A model generated the notes under the pieces. It saw nothing but the letters and a program-made list of their open reading frames with translations, did no database searches and was not told the DNA's origin. 64,000 nucleotides of DNA, taken from Lewinellaceae bacterium. GTDB lineage: Bacteria; Bacteroidota; Bacteroidia; Chitinophagales; Saprospiraceae. Positions 27,421 through 36,701 of this stretch are shown piece after piece. The position numbers and the translations under genes are program-made. The stretch's first letter is position 1; every line of letters starts with the position of its first letter. The stretch is taken from assembly GCA_016711435.1 (NCBI GenBank), contig JADJSY010000023.1, positions 82,042-146,041 of the forward strand, in the 5' to 3' direction.

Positions 27421-28806
27421 ATGCGCTATAAATACCTCCTGTTCCTGTGTTTTTGTTGGGTTTCCCCGCTGGCCGCGCAACGCTGGGAAGTTTACGGAAT
27501 TATTCGCAGCAACACGGGCGAGGCAGTACAGGGCGCTTCGGTTTATATCAACGATACCGTCGGCGTGGTCTCCAATGAAAGCGGGATGTACAAAATTGTG
27601 AGCGATACGCGCCCTGCGGAACTGACCGTGCAGCATTTGAGCCACTTTTCGCGCCGGATTCTACTGCTGGCCGGCGCATTTGAAAACCGGCGCCTGCAAA
27701 TGGACGTGCTGCTCACCGCACAATTCGTCGCGCTGCCGCCGGTAGACATTGTTTCGCCCAAGGTACAGACCCTGATAACGGAGGATTTTTCCGTCGAAAT
27801 CTACGACTATGAATTTGCAGGCGAAAACCTGCTGTTGCTGATCCGGCAACGCAAACAGCATTTGTTGCGCCTGGTCGGAGAATCGGGTGCGGTGCTCTCC
27901 GAACTACCGCTGGCCGGGAATCCGCGCCGACTCCACCGCAGCTGCACCGGTGGATTACATGCCGTGGGATCATTTTTTGCCCAGGAATTGATCGTCAACG
28001 TCCTGGAACTGGATACTTTTCCGCGCTATGATGTCCGGCAATTCAGGTCTGTCATCGAGCCTTGTGTGCTCAAACAGGACCGTTATTACATTTACCGCAA
28101 GGCCACCTTGTTCAACCAGGCCATCCACTACTGGTTCTTTGACGCTTACGGAGGGCGGCACCACCTGACCGACATTCTGAACCGGGCATCGATACGGGAA
28201 GCATACCGGGCATACCGGTATTTCCTGAACAACATGCCTTTTACAGTCCGGCCTGAAAAAACGCCGTATTCCGAATCGATTGATAAAGGTTTTCACCTCG
28301 ATGAATTTCCGGACGAATACGAAGTGCCGCTGGATATTAAGGCGCTGATGCCGCTGGCTTTATCTGCTAATCAAACTTCCTGGCTGGGCGCTTTACAAAC
28401 CATAGAAGCCGACTCCAACTACGCACCGCTTTTTAAAATAGGTGATAAAATCCTCGTTTTTGACCATGTAAACGAAGAAATACAGCAATTCGACGATGCT
28501 TTTCGCCGGGAAAGCAGTATTCCCATCGCTTATCAAAAAGGGAAAGGATGGAGAAAGGAATTGCTCAAAGACGATGTTACGCAGGCCTTGTATGCGCATT
28601 TTGCACCCGATGGCAGGCACGAATTGCAGAAGATAGACGTGGGCAACGGCGCTGTTATAAAATCATACCCGATGGATGAAGTGTTATACCTGTCCCATCA
28701 TTTTAAAATCCGCAACGGGTATTTGTATTACCTCGGGCAGGAACATGTGAATATTCCGAATTGTAAATTGTTCAAGGTCAACATTGCACAGCAGAATAAG
28801 CGATAA
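27421..28806 (+). CDS. Envelope protein with carboxypeptidase-regulatory-like N-terminal domain, 461 aa
   Basis: A signal peptide (YLLFLCFCWVSPLAAQ) is followed by a CarboxypepD_reg-like beta sandwich (VYGIIRSNTGEAVQGASVYINDTVGVVSNESGMY). That domain is the usual N-terminus of Bacteroidota outer-membrane and periplasmic proteins. The remaining 350 residues resemble 6-bladed propeller-type proteins (LLLLIRQRKQHLLRLVGESG, IGDKILVFDHVNEEIQQFDD) but I cannot name the family. Export to the periplasm is likely; function unknown. Confidence 0.75.
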   Translation: MRYKYLLFLCFCWVSPLAAQRWEVYGIIRSNTGEAVQGASVYINDTVGVVSNESGMYKIVSDTRPAELTVQHLSHFSRRILLLAGAFENRRLQMDVLLTAQFVALPPVDIVSPKVQTLITEDFSVEIYDYEFAGENLLLLIRQRKQHLLRLVGESGAVLSELPLAGNPRRLHRSCTGGLHAVGSFFAQELIVNVLELDTFPRYDVRQFRSVIEPCVLKQDRYYIYRKATLFNQAIHYWFFDAYGGRHHLTDILNRASIREAYRAYRYFLNNMPFTVRPEKTPYSESIDKGFHLDEFPDEYEVPLDIKALMPLALSANQTSWLGALQTIEADSNYAPLFKIGDKILVFDHVNEEIQQFDDAFRRESSIPIAYQKGKGWRKELLKDDVTQALYAHFAPDGRHELQKIDVGNGAVIKSYPMDEVLYLSHHFKIRNGYLYYLGQEHVNIPNCKLFKVNIAQQNKR

Positions 28807-28915
28807 GAGTGCGAAGTCGTCAGTGCGAAGTGCGAAGTCCGTAGAGCGTGCCGTAGCAAGTGCGAAGTCGATATCAGTGCGAAGTGCGAAGTCGACAGTC
28901 CGAAGTGGTATCCCA
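28803..28915. repeat. Short direct repeats AGTGCGAAGT after the envelope protein gene
   Basis: The word AGTGCGAAGTCG or close variants occurs about seven times within 110 bases. Unlike most islands here it has no clear complementary arm. It separates two co-oriented genes. Confidence 0.6.
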
Positions 28916-29016
28916 TCGAACGAAAACAACAAAACATCCGGCAAAAAGCATTCAACTTCTTAAAAAAGCCGGTATCAGGTTTTCGGCGTTTTATCTTTCC
29001 GGCAAATCACCTTGCC

Positions 29017-30249
29017 ATGCTGACCCTGTTGAGTATTTCTATTTCCGAAGCCGTTCGTACCCTGCGCGGCAACCTGTTGCACACCTTGCTTTCCACTCTT
29101 GGCATCGTCATTGGCGTAGCTGCGCTGATTGCTATTTTGGCATTGGGCGATGGCATGGAGCAGTACGGCCGCGAGCAGGTATCGTCCACCACCGACCTTT
29201 CTACCATTATGATTATCCCGAATACCCGGGAGGAAGTGGATGGTATGAATATGGAAAAAGAAGATGCAGTCACGTTCGACCTCGAAGATGCCACCGATTT
29301 ATCCGCACAGGTGAACGGCAACGCAGATATCATGCTGCAATGCGACTTCCGCGCTTACCTGCAACTGGTCGGCGATACCCTTCGCAAGCCTGCCCAAATC
29401 CTTGCTACGCTACCCAGGCCTTTATCAGAAAAACAAGAAATAGCACTCGGACAAGTATTTACGGCGACAGAAATGAACGCGCGAGACTCCGTGGTCGTGC
29501 TCAACCACCTGCTGGCCATGCGTTTTGCGCCCGACAGCAACCTGGCCGGATTGATCGGCAAAAAACTGGATCTGGGAGGACGCCAACTGCGGGTTTTGGG
29601 CATCATGAAAGCGCAGGAGAAAGAAAATACGCCCCTGGCTTATATACCGATATTTGTATTGAACCCGGCAGAGTTAAAGAAAAACACACCCGATATGGCC
29701 GTAGTGGCCCGCAAAGTGGAAGATGTCAGCCAACTCAAAGCGCGCACAGAGCAATGGCTCGACCAGCGGTTTACAGGCGGTAAAAAACAATTCCGGGTAT
29801 TCACCAACGACTTCCGGTTGGAACAACTGCAACAGGCCATCCTGGTTTTTAAAATCGTAATGGGCATGATCGTGGGCATCGCGATACTCGTGGGCGGCAT
29901 CGGCGTGATGAATGTCCTGCTGATGTCGGTCACCGAACGCACCCGCGAAATCGGCGTCCGAAAAGCCCTCGGCGCCAAACGCAAAACCATCGCCATGCAG
30001 TTTCTGGCCGAGTCGCTGGCGGTATCGCTGTTGGGTTGTTTGTTCGGTATGCTGCTGGGCATGCTGTTTATGATGGCGGCAGTACCGCTCATCAAACATT
30101 TTACGGAAGTAGATTTCCGCATTGCCTTCAAACCGGCGTCTTTTATGGTGGTCGTCATTGTCGCCATTATGATCGGCATTATCTTCGGGACTTATCCAGC
30201 CTGGAAAGCATCCAAACTGTCGCCTGTCGATGCCATACGACATGAGTAA
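29017..30249 (+). CDS. MacB/FtsX-type ABC transporter permease
   Basis: The protein has the MacB layout: one N-terminal helix (LLHTLLSTLGIVIGVAALIAI), a large periplasmic domain, and three C-terminal helices in an FtsX domain (GIAILVGGIGVMNVLLMSVTERTREIG, RKALGAKRKTIAMQFLAE, SKLSPVDAIRHE). Such permeases work with a separate ATPase in mechanotransmission, efflux or lipoprotein-related jobs. No ATPase gene is adjacent. The substrate is unknown. The 410 residues are normal. Confidence 0.93.
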   Translation: MLTLLSISISEAVRTLRGNLLHTLLSTLGIVIGVAALIAILALGDGMEQYGREQVSSTTDLSTIMIIPNTREEVDGMNMEKEDAVTFDLEDATDLSAQVNGNADIMLQCDFRAYLQLVGDTLRKPAQILATLPRPLSEKQEIALGQVFTATEMNARDSVVVLNHLLAMRFAPDSNLAGLIGKKLDLGGRQLRVLGIMKAQEKENTPLAYIPIFVLNPAELKKNTPDMAVVARKVEDVSQLKARTEQWLDQRFTGGKKQFRVFTNDFRLEQLQQAILVFKIVMGMIVGIAILVGGIGVMNVLLMSVTERTREIGVRKALGAKRKTIAMQFLAESLAVSLLGCLFGMLLGMLFMMAAVPLIKHFTEVDFRIAFKPASFMVVVIVAIMIGIIFGTYPAWKASKLSPVDAIRHE

Positions 30250-30555
30250 TATCATAGAATCCGACTATTGTATTTTCGCGCACTCACGCGCCTGACACTT
30301 GGTCCGCTGTAAAAAACATGTGTTATAATCCTTAGTATGATACACAATATTCTTCGCTTGAGCGGCATTCCTGGCAAAATTGTCGCCCGGAGTGCCGCGC
30401 TGCATTACGCCCGTATCCAAATTAAATTCCGAACTGACTACCTGACCACCCCCTTTGCCCCATTTTTTTTGGGAAAATAATTTTCTTGGTTTTTTTAAAC
30501 GAAAATCACATTGTACCTTTGCAGCCGATTTGAAAAAAGATTTTTCGCCGTGGAT
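30250..30555. other. Intergenic leader of the atp operon
   Basis: The gap contains a 47-codon frame at 30337-30480 (MIHNILRLSGIPGKIVARSA...) with no recognisable feature. It could be a small gene in the place where AtpI/AtpZ-like genes often sit, but it does not look like either. A T-rich run at 30465-30500 and the promoter box at 30514 follow. Nothing else supported. Confidence 0.35.
30514..30521 (+). promoter_or_regulatory. Bacteroidota -7 box (TACCTTTG) for the atp operon
   Basis: A perfect TAnnTTTG match 35 bases before the atpB start codon, preceded by a T-rich block containing TTGG. It makes the upstream in-frame start at 30511 impossible, because that would precede transcription. Confidence 0.65.
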
Positions 30556-31890
30556 ATGACCTTTGCTCGTAAATATTGGATAGTATTGATTATCAGTGGT
30601 TTATCGACCTTCGCTTTTGCGCAGGACAGCCACGAAAATCATAATCACCCACAGCCCGCACAGCAGCCCGGTACTGCCGCGCATCCGCAACCGACACAAA
30701 CGACGGGTGAAAACGCGGAAGCAGGCCATCCGGCAGGCGCACACAGCCCCTGCGGCCACTCCGTGAACGAAGAAGTTCCATTTAACGCAGGTGATAATGC
30801 GGTGCACCACATCGCGGACGCCAATAGCATTCACTTGCTGGGCGATACCTACCTGCCGCTTCCCTGTATCTTGTATGCGCCTGGTCACGGTTGGAAATTT
30901 TCCACCACCAACACCTTTCACGCACACCACCACGGCAACGGCGAAGTAGCACAGGATGGTTATGTGCTGGTTCATGGTAGCATCATGCGTATTCAGAACC
31001 CTGCTTACTTACAGGGTGAAGTGAAGGTAGACGACTATACGCATAAAGACACGACCATCGACGGCAAAAACAAAACCCTTTATTTTGCAGTCATCAACGG
31101 CTCCTGCAATCTCCTCGATACTAAAACCACCTACGACGGCGGTCTCATGGGCGGCGGTATCACCAGTTTCTACGATTTCTCGATCACCCGCAATGTGTTT
31201 ACCATGTTGCTGACGGTACTGATCCTGTTCCTGGTCTTCCGCTCTGTGGCTAACAGCGCCACCAAAACACACGGCCATGCGCCGAAAGGACTGCAAAATT
31301 TCATCGAGCCGTTTTACACTTTTATCCGCGACGAAGTAGCCAAACCGAATATCGGTCCGAAATACGAAAAATACATGCCTTACCTGTTGTCGGCATTCTT
31401 TTTCATCCTGGGTCTGAACCTGATCGGCCAGATTCCTTTTTTTCCCGGCGGCGCCAATGTGACCGGTAATATTTCCATTACCATCGTGCTGGCACTACTG
31501 ACGTTTATCATATCGACGTTCAGCGCAAAAAAACACTTTTGGGAACATACGCTCTGGATGCCGGGTGTGCCCGCAGCGCTCAAAATCTTCATCCTGACGC
31601 CGATCGAGATCCTGGGTCTTTTCCTCAAGCCGTTTACTCTGTTGTTGCGTCTTTTTGCCAACATCACGGCAGGGCACATTGTAATCTTGAGCTTTGTCAG
31701 CCTGATCTTTATTTTCGGTGATGCCGGAAAAAGCACGAACGGTTCTATCGCCGGTATCATTGCTTCCATACCGCTTTCATTGTTTATGATGACGCTGGAA
31801 TTGCTGGTAGCGTTCCTGCAGGCATTTATATTTACCATGCTGTCAGCCACATATATTGGAACAGCGATTGAAGAACCGCACCATCATTGA
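30556..31890 (+). CDS. atpB: ATP synthase subunit a
   Basis: Subunit a forms the proton half-channels beside the c-ring. The 444-residue protein is longer than most because of an N-terminal signal peptide (YWIVLIISGLSTFAFAQ) and a His-rich periplasmic segment (DSHENHNHPQP...), as in other Bacteroidota. The C-terminal channel part shows the essential arginine region FLKPFTLLLRLFANITAGH and ends with LLSATYIGTAIEEPHHH. The start at 30556 places the signal peptide at the N-terminus and falls after the promoter box. Confidence 0.95.
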   Translation: MTFARKYWIVLIISGLSTFAFAQDSHENHNHPQPAQQPGTAAHPQPTQTTGENAEAGHPAGAHSPCGHSVNEEVPFNAGDNAVHHIADANSIHLLGDTYLPLPCILYAPGHGWKFSTTNTFHAHHHGNGEVAQDGYVLVHGSIMRIQNPAYLQGEVKVDDYTHKDTTIDGKNKTLYFAVINGSCNLLDTKTTYDGGLMGGGITSFYDFSITRNVFTMLLTVLILFLVFRSVANSATKTHGHAPKGLQNFIEPFYTFIRDEVAKPNIGPKYEKYMPYLLSAFFFILGLNLIGQIPFFPGGANVTGNISITIVLALLTFIISTFSAKKHFWEHTLWMPGVPAALKIFILTPIEILGLFLKPFTLLLRLFANITAGHIVILSFVSLIFIFGDAGKSTNGSIAGIIASIPLSLFMMTLELLVAFLQAFIFTMLSATYIGTAIEEPHHH

Positions 31891-31891
31891 G

Positions 31892-32050
31892 AGACGTGAG
31901 AAGTGAGACGTGAGAGGGTGAGAGCCGAGCGTGATGTCGCCAAGAGAAGTGAGAGAGTGAGAGGGTGAGAGGTACTAAGATAAGAGCGGAGTGAGTGAAT
32001 GAGCCTAAACACCAAAAACGAAACACTAAACACGAATTTTTTTTCATCAA
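31892..32050. repeat. Low-complexity island between atpB and atpE
   Basis: Words GAGACGTGAGAAGTGAGACGTGAGAGG repeat several times and embed GAGCCGAGCGTGATGTCGCC near 31924, the motif shared with islands at 18096 and 38649. AAACACCAAAAACGAAACACTAAACACG words then follow, the single arm of a type seen elsewhere with both arms. It is inside the atp operon. Confidence 0.65.
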
Positions 32051-32065
32051 TATAAATTATACAAC

Positions 32066-32275
32066 ATGAGTTACGCTGCACTTGGCGCTGGTCTGGCTGT
32101 AATCGGTGCCGGTCTCGGTATCGGTCAAATTGGTGGTAAGGCGATGGAAGCCATCGCCCGCCAACCAGAAGCAACAGGCGATATCCGTTCAAACATGATC
32201 CTCACTGCCGCTCTCGTAGAGGGCGCTGCGTTGGTTTGTATGGTATTGTCTTTCTTCGTGAAAGCACAAGGCTAA
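32066..32275 (+). CDS. atpE: ATP synthase subunit c
   Basis: Subunit c is the two-helix proteolipid of the rotor ring. At 69 residues it has the glycine-rich first helix (GAGLAVIGAGLGIGQIGGKA), the polar loop ARQPEA, and the ion-binding carboxylate E52 in ALVEGAALV. The residue after E52 is glycine, and the helix-1 position that is glutamine in sodium-type rings is isoleucine here. It therefore looks like a proton-type ring. Confidence 0.96.
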   Translation: MSYAALGAGLAVIGAGLGIGQIGGKAMEAIARQPEATGDIRSNMILTAALVEGAALVCMVLSFFVKAQG

Positions 32276-32393
32276 GAAATGCCCTTTCGGGGCTGCGAGC
32301 GACGGTTGGTCTGTTCAACGCCCCGATTTTTTGAACTTCACTCGGCGCCTTCGGGCTTCGATCCATTTATAAATTTTATAATTCATTACTCCT

Positions 32394-32906
32394 ATGTTGT
32401 TTCTGGCAGATTTTTCCGTCATCAAACCCGAACCGGGTTTATTGTTCTGGACAACCGTCATTTTCCTCATTTTCTGGTACATGATGAGCCGTTTCGCGTT
32501 CAAACCGATCGGTGAGGCTTTGAAAAAACGCGAGCAGGACATACAGGAAGCACTCGACGAGGCCAAAAAAGCCCGCGAAGAAATGGCGCACCTGGAAGCG
32601 AAAAACGAGCAACTGCTGGCGCAAGCCCGCGAGGAGCGCGCACAAATGCTGAAAGAAGCGAAAGACGCGAAGGAACAGATTATTGCGGAAGCGAAAGAAC
32701 GCGCCAATGCGGAATACAAACGCAAAGTGGAAAGCGCCCTGCACGATATCGAAAACCACAAAAACGCCGCGATGGTGGAACTGAAAAACAAATCGGGTCA
32801 ACTGGCTATCGAAATCGCTGAAAAAATCCTGCGCAAAGAATTGTCGAACAAGACAGAACAGGAAGCCTACGCAAAAAGCCTGACAGATAGCATCCAATTG
32901 AATTAA
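32394..32906 (+). CDS. atpF: ATP synthase subunit b
   Basis: Subunit b is the peripheral stalk: one N-terminal helix (LLFWTTVIFLIFWYMMSRFAF) and a long charged helix rich in Glu, Lys and Ala (KKREQDIQEALDEAKKAREE). It joins subunit a to F1 through delta. The 170 residues are normal. Position after atpE fits the usual order. Confidence 0.95.
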   Translation: MLFLADFSVIKPEPGLLFWTTVIFLIFWYMMSRFAFKPIGEALKKREQDIQEALDEAKKAREEMAHLEAKNEQLLAQAREERAQMLKEAKDAKEQIIAEAKERANAEYKRKVESALHDIENHKNAAMVELKNKSGQLAIEIAEKILRKELSNKTEQEAYAKSLTDSIQLN

Positions 32907-33005
32907 GATATGAATTGTTGAGTGGTTGAATGGTTGAGGTGTTGAGTATGTGATCCCCTATAAAGATGCTGTACTCAACACCTCAACACTCAACATCTCA
33001 ACAAA
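32907..33005. repeat. Inverted-repeat island between atpF and atpH
   Basis: TTGTTGAGTGGTTGAATGGTTGAGGTGTTGAGTA words are complemented by TACTCAACACCTCAACACTCAACATCTCAAC, with loop TGTGATCCCCTATAAAGATGC. Intra-operonic. Confidence 0.75.
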
Positions 33006-33018
33006 AAACATAACCACC

Positions 33019-33579
33019 ATGAGTGTTATTCGTATAGCCACCCGGTATGCCAAATCGCTGATCGAACTCGCTGTCGAGCAGGGCAAACTGGCACAGGTAG
33101 AAGCCGATATGAAGGTGCTGCAAAATGCCGTTCATAACCGCGACCTGTACCTGATGTTGAAAAGCCCGATTATTGCCAACGACCGGAAAATTTCTGCGAT
33201 GGACGCTTTGTTCAAATCGCAGTTCGACAGCCTGACCATGGGCTACCTGAAGCTGCTGATCACCAAAAACCGGGAAGGCTATTTGCCTGAAATCACTGCG
33301 GAATTTGGCGAACAGTACAAAATTCTGAAGAAAATCACCACCGTGCGCGTCACCACAGCCACGCCCTTGAGCGATGCCGTTCTGGACGATTTGCGCAAAA
33401 AAATACTCGCCAGCGGCGTCACTTCTGAAAACCTCGATCTGCAATTGTCGGTCGATCCCGATCTGATCGGCGGTTTTGTGCTGGACTTCGATAACAAACG
33501 ATACGATGCCAGCGCAGCGCACAAACTGGAAGAACTGAGAGCACAATTCTCGAAAAACCTGTACGTAAAAGAATTCTGA
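33019..33579 (+). CDS. atpH: ATP synthase subunit delta
   Basis: Delta caps the F1 head and binds subunit b. The 186-residue protein starts with MSVIRIATRYAKSLIELAVEQ and ends in the typical EIDPDLIGG-like stretch, here VDPDLIGGFVLDFDNKRYDAS. The start at 33019 is chosen because the longer reading from 32950 is encoded by the repeat island. Confidence 0.93.
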   Translation: MSVIRIATRYAKSLIELAVEQGKLAQVEADMKVLQNAVHNRDLYLMLKSPIIANDRKISAMDALFKSQFDSLTMGYLKLLITKNREGYLPEITAEFGEQYKILKKITTVRVTTATPLSDAVLDDLRKKILASGVTSENLDLQLSVDPDLIGGFVLDFDNKRYDASAAHKLEELRAQFSKNLYVKEF

Positions 33580-33686
33580 TTTTAATGATGAATGATGAAT
33601 GATGAATGATGAGTTATTTACACATCACGTTCATCTCGATCGGTTTTCATTCATCATTTATCATTCATCATTCATCATTGAATAAA
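33580..33686. repeat. Inverted-repeat island between atpH and atpA
   Basis: AATGATGAATGATGAATGATG words at 33584-33612 face CATTCATCATTTATCATTCATC words at 33646-33680 around a 35-base loop. The single-arm version appears again after atpA at 35237-35275. The atpA ribosome-binding region lies at the very end of the right arm. Confidence 0.75.
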
Positions 33687-35237
33687 ATGGCAGACGTCAG
33701 ACCGGAAGAAATCTCCGCAATATTGAAACAGCAGTTGTCGGGCTTCGGGGCAGAAACCAATCTCGAAGAAGTTGGTTCCGTATTGCAAGTGGGCGACGGT
33801 ATCGCTCGTGTATATGGCCTCAACCGCGCCCAATCAGGCGAACTGGTAGAATTTGAAAACGGCATTCGCGCCATCGTATTGAACCTCGAAGAAGACAACG
33901 TAGGTGTCGTATTGATGGGCGCATCCGAAGGTATTCACGAAGGCTCCGTGGTCAAACGCACCGGCAAAATCGCCTCTATCGAAGTAGGCGAAGGTTTTGT
34001 AGGCCGCGTTGTTAATCCGCTGGGACAACCCATCGACGGCAAAGGTCCGATCACCGGCACAAAATACGAAATGCCAATCGAGCGCAAAGCGCCGGGTGTA
34101 ATTTACCGCCAGCCGGTAAATGAGCCGTTGCAAACGGGCGTAAAAGCCATCGACGCCATGATTCCGATTGGCCGCGGCCAGCGCGAATTAATTATCGGCG
34201 ACCGCCAGACCGGTAAAACGGCTATTGCCATCGATACCATTATCAACCAGAAAGAGTTTCATGATCGCGGCGAAACGGTGTACTGCATCTACGTTGCCTG
34301 CGGCCAGAAAGCCTCTACCGTAGCACAAGTGGCCCGTACGCTGGAAGAAAACGGCGCAATGGCTTACACCGTTATTGTAGCCTCTTCGGCTTCCGATCCG
34401 GCGCCATTGCAGTTCTATGCCCCATTCTCCGGCGCTGCCATCGGCGAGTTTTTCCGCGACACCGGCCGTCCGGCGCTGATCGTGTACGACGATTTGTCCA
34501 AACAAGCCGTTGCCTACCGTGAAGCATCCCTGTTGCTGCGCCGTCCTCCGGGCCGCGAAGCATATCCCGGCGACGTATTTTACCTGCACAGCCGCCTGCT
34601 CGAACGCGCCGCAAAAGTCATCGCCGACGACAAGGTGATGAAAGAAATGAACGACCTGCCGGAAAGCCTCAAAGCGGCCGGCCTGCTCAAAGGCGGCGGC
34701 TCGCTCACAGCGCTCCCGATCATCGAAACACAAGCCGGCGACGTATCTGCATACATCCCGACCAACGTGATCTCGATCACCGACGGCCAGATCTTCCTCG
34801 AATCCAACCTGTTCAACGCCGGTGTACGCCCTGCCATCAACGTAGGTATCTCCGTAAGCCGCGTAGGTGGTAACGCACAGATCAAGTCGATGAAAAAAAT
34901 CGCCGGTACGCTCAAACTCGACCAGGCGCAATACCGCGAACTGGAAGCGTTTTCCAAATTCGGTTCCGACCTCGACGCCGCCACACAAGGCGTTCTGGCA
35001 AAAGGCGCCCGCAACGTGGAAATCCTGAAGCAAGCCCAGTACAGCCCGGTGTCAGTAGAAAAACAGGTAGCCATCATCTACCTCGGCACACAAAACCTGC
35101 TGCGCGATATTCCGTTGGATAGCGTTCGCGAATTTGAAGAAATCTTCCTGATGAAAATGGAACAGGAACTCCCTGCCATTCTGGAAGAATTCCGCAAAGG
35201 CAAACTGGAAGACGCCACCATCTATCACGAATCTTAA
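33687..35237 (+). CDS. atpA: ATP synthase subunit alpha
   Basis: Alpha forms the non-catalytic nucleotide sites of F1. The protein shows the Walker A motif GDRQTGKTA, IYVACGQKASTVAQV, the signature YRQPVNEPLQTGVKAIDAMIPIGRGQREL in pieces, and the arginine finger region INVGISVSRVGG. The 516 residues from MADVRPEEISAIL are standard. A start at 33606 would add 27 residues from repeat DNA and is rejected. Confidence 0.97.
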   Translation: MADVRPEEISAILKQQLSGFGAETNLEEVGSVLQVGDGIARVYGLNRAQSGELVEFENGIRAIVLNLEEDNVGVVLMGASEGIHEGSVVKRTGKIASIEVGEGFVGRVVNPLGQPIDGKGPITGTKYEMPIERKAPGVIYRQPVNEPLQTGVKAIDAMIPIGRGQRELIIGDRQTGKTAIAIDTIINQKEFHDRGETVYCIYVACGQKASTVAQVARTLEENGAMAYTVIVASSASDPAPLQFYAPFSGAAIGEFFRDTGRPALIVYDDLSKQAVAYREASLLLRRPPGREAYPGDVFYLHSRLLERAAKVIADDKVMKEMNDLPESLKAAGLLKGGGSLTALPIIETQAGDVSAYIPTNVISITDGQIFLESNLFNAGVRPAINVGISVSRVGGNAQIKSMKKIAGTLKLDQAQYRELEAFSKFGSDLDAATQGVLAKGARNVEILKQAQYSPVSVEKQVAIIYLGTQNLLRDIPLDSVREFEEIFLMKMEQELPAILEEFRKGKLEDATIYHES

Positions 35238-35239
35238 AC

Positions 35240-35270
<31 letters not shown>

Positions 35271-35282
35271 ATAGATAGAATT

Positions 35283-36179
35283 ATGGCTGGAGGCTTAAAA
35301 GAAGTACGCGAACGGATCAAATCTGTTATGGGAACGCAACAGATCACCAAAGCCATGAAAATGGTTTCGGCGGCGAAGTTGCGTAAAGCGCAGAATGCGA
35401 TTGTACAAATGCGCCCGTACGCAGAAAAACTGAATCGGATGTTGTCCAATATCCTGTCGAACCTCGGCGGTGATGCCAATACCTCATTCGGGAAAGCGCG
35501 CGTAGTGAAAAAAGCGCTGATCGTGGTGGTTACGTCCAACCGCGGTCTGTGCGGCGCGTTCAACACGAATATCAACAAAGAGGCTGTCATGCTCATCAAT
35601 ACGAAGTACCCGCAGCAGCGCCAGAACGGCGGCGTTACGGTACTTTTTATCGGTAAAAAAGGGTATGATTTCTTCCGCCGCCGTTTTTCCGACCTGAAAT
35701 TCAATACGGATTTCATCGGCGCCTATGAAAAGCCGTCTTATGACAACATCAGCGGTATTGCGCGCGGTCTGATGGACGAGTTTTCCAAAGGGCACTACGA
35801 TGCCATTGAGGTCGTCTATAGCCATTTCCGCAATGCTGCCACACAGTTTCCTACCGTAGAACAATGGCTGCCCGTCCCGAAACTCGAAGCCAAAGGTGGT
35901 AAAGTGACCAATAAAAAAGCGGACTACATCTTCGAGCCGGATAAAGAGCAATTGCTCGAAACGCTGGTGCCGAGCATCCTCCAATTGTCTTTCCACAAAA
36001 CTGTGCTGGATACCCAGGCCGGCGAACACGGCGCTCGTATGACTGCCATGGACAAGGCAACGGACAATGCCGAAGAACTGCTCAAAGCATTGAAAATCAA
36101 CTACAACAAAGCGCGCCAGGAAGCGATCACCACCGAATTGGGCGAGATTGTGGGCGGCGCGGCTGCACTGGAAAATTAA
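35283..36179 (+). CDS. atpG: ATP synthase subunit gamma
   Basis: Gamma is the rotating central shaft. N-terminal VRERIKSVMGTQQITKAMKMVSAAKLRKAQ and C-terminal ARMTAMDKATDNAEELLK are the two antiparallel helices of the shaft (each only partly quoted here). The 298 residues are normal. It is the last atp gene in the window: beta and epsilon are not next to it, which fits Bacteroidota with a separate atpDC locus. A terminator follows. Confidence 0.96.
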   Translation: MAGGLKEVRERIKSVMGTQQITKAMKMVSAAKLRKAQNAIVQMRPYAEKLNRMLSNILSNLGGDANTSFGKARVVKKALIVVVTSNRGLCGAFNTNINKEAVMLINTKYPQQRQNGGVTVLFIGKKGYDFFRRRFSDLKFNTDFIGAYEKPSYDNISGIARGLMDEFSKGHYDAIEVVYSHFRNAATQFPTVEQWLPVPKLEAKGGKVTNKKADYIFEPDKEQLLETLVPSILQLSFHKTVLDTQAGEHGARMTAMDKATDNAEELLKALKINYNKARQEAITTELGEIVGGAAALEN

Positions 36180-36181
36180 TC

Positions 36182-36262
36182 AGTTATCGGTTAGTAGTTA
36201 TTGGTTATCAGGGTTGATAATCAAGCATTTATACAGAACGTAACTGAAATTGATTTTAACGT
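36182..36262 (+). repeat. Dispersed 80-bp element (TTATC family) after atpG
   Basis: AGTTATCGGTTAGTAGTTATTGG words begin 3 bases after the atpG stop codon and lead to TTGATAATCAAGCATTTATAC. The tail has diverged. Confidence 0.7.
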
Positions 36263-36297
36263 AACACCTATTTACCTTAGTTTATAATATTGATTTG

Positions 36298-36333
36298 TCC
36301 CGAATTCCTCCTGTGGGGAATTCGGGATTTTTG
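36298..36333 (+). terminator. Rho-independent terminator of the atp operon
   Basis: TCCCGAATTCC at 36298-36308 pairs perfectly with GGAATTCGGGA at 36317-36327 over an 8-base loop, followed by TTTTTGTTG. Confidence 0.85.
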
Positions 36334-36337
36334 TTGA

Positions 36338-36409
36338 TTTAGTGATGGCATGGGTTTATGCGTATTAAAAAGTTCGTTTTTCTTCCGAAAAACCCATGCC
36401 ATCACTAAA
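36338..36409. repeat. Perfect 20-bp inverted repeat after the atp terminator
   Basis: TTTAGTGATGGCATGGGTTT and its exact complement at 36390-36409 enclose 32 bases. It immediately follows the atp terminator, and may be a second terminator or another intergenic island. From here to 36701 I see no gene. Confidence 0.75.
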
Positions 36410-36701
36410 CGTTTTGCTATTATCAGTCAATTACCTGATCGAATCTGATAACCGATAGGGGCAAAACCGCAACGTTTGTCTTATCATTATCAATGCGGCA
36501 TTTCACCTCCGAATCTGGCAGCCCCGCGCATTTCCCTTACTGTTTTATATACATTTCATCGTTTTCAGTTGTTTGAGTCGGGTACAAACCGGCCCGAATC
36601 ACAACTGCCAACCACTTGTGTTGACTATAGAACAGTACAAGCCCTCATTTCACCACCACTCACTATTCACGACTCACTACTCACGATTCACTCTCACAAT
36701 C

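Noticed and set aside
28860..29783. 307-codon frame overlapping the permease
   Set aside because: Out-of-frame shadow of the MacB/FtsX permease starting in direct-repeat DNA; very rich in Arg and His.
30337..30480. 47-codon frame ahead of atpB as an atpI/atpZ-like gene
   Set aside because: It lacks the membrane helices of those proteins and ends upstream of the promoter box of the operon.
32066..32275. Sodium-type c subunit, expected from the nearby NQR genes
   Set aside because: The residue after E52 is glycine and the helix-1 ligand position is isoleucine; the sodium-binding set is absent.
34188..35033. 281-codon minus-strand frame inside atpA
   Set aside because: Shadow of atpA, whose identity is certain.
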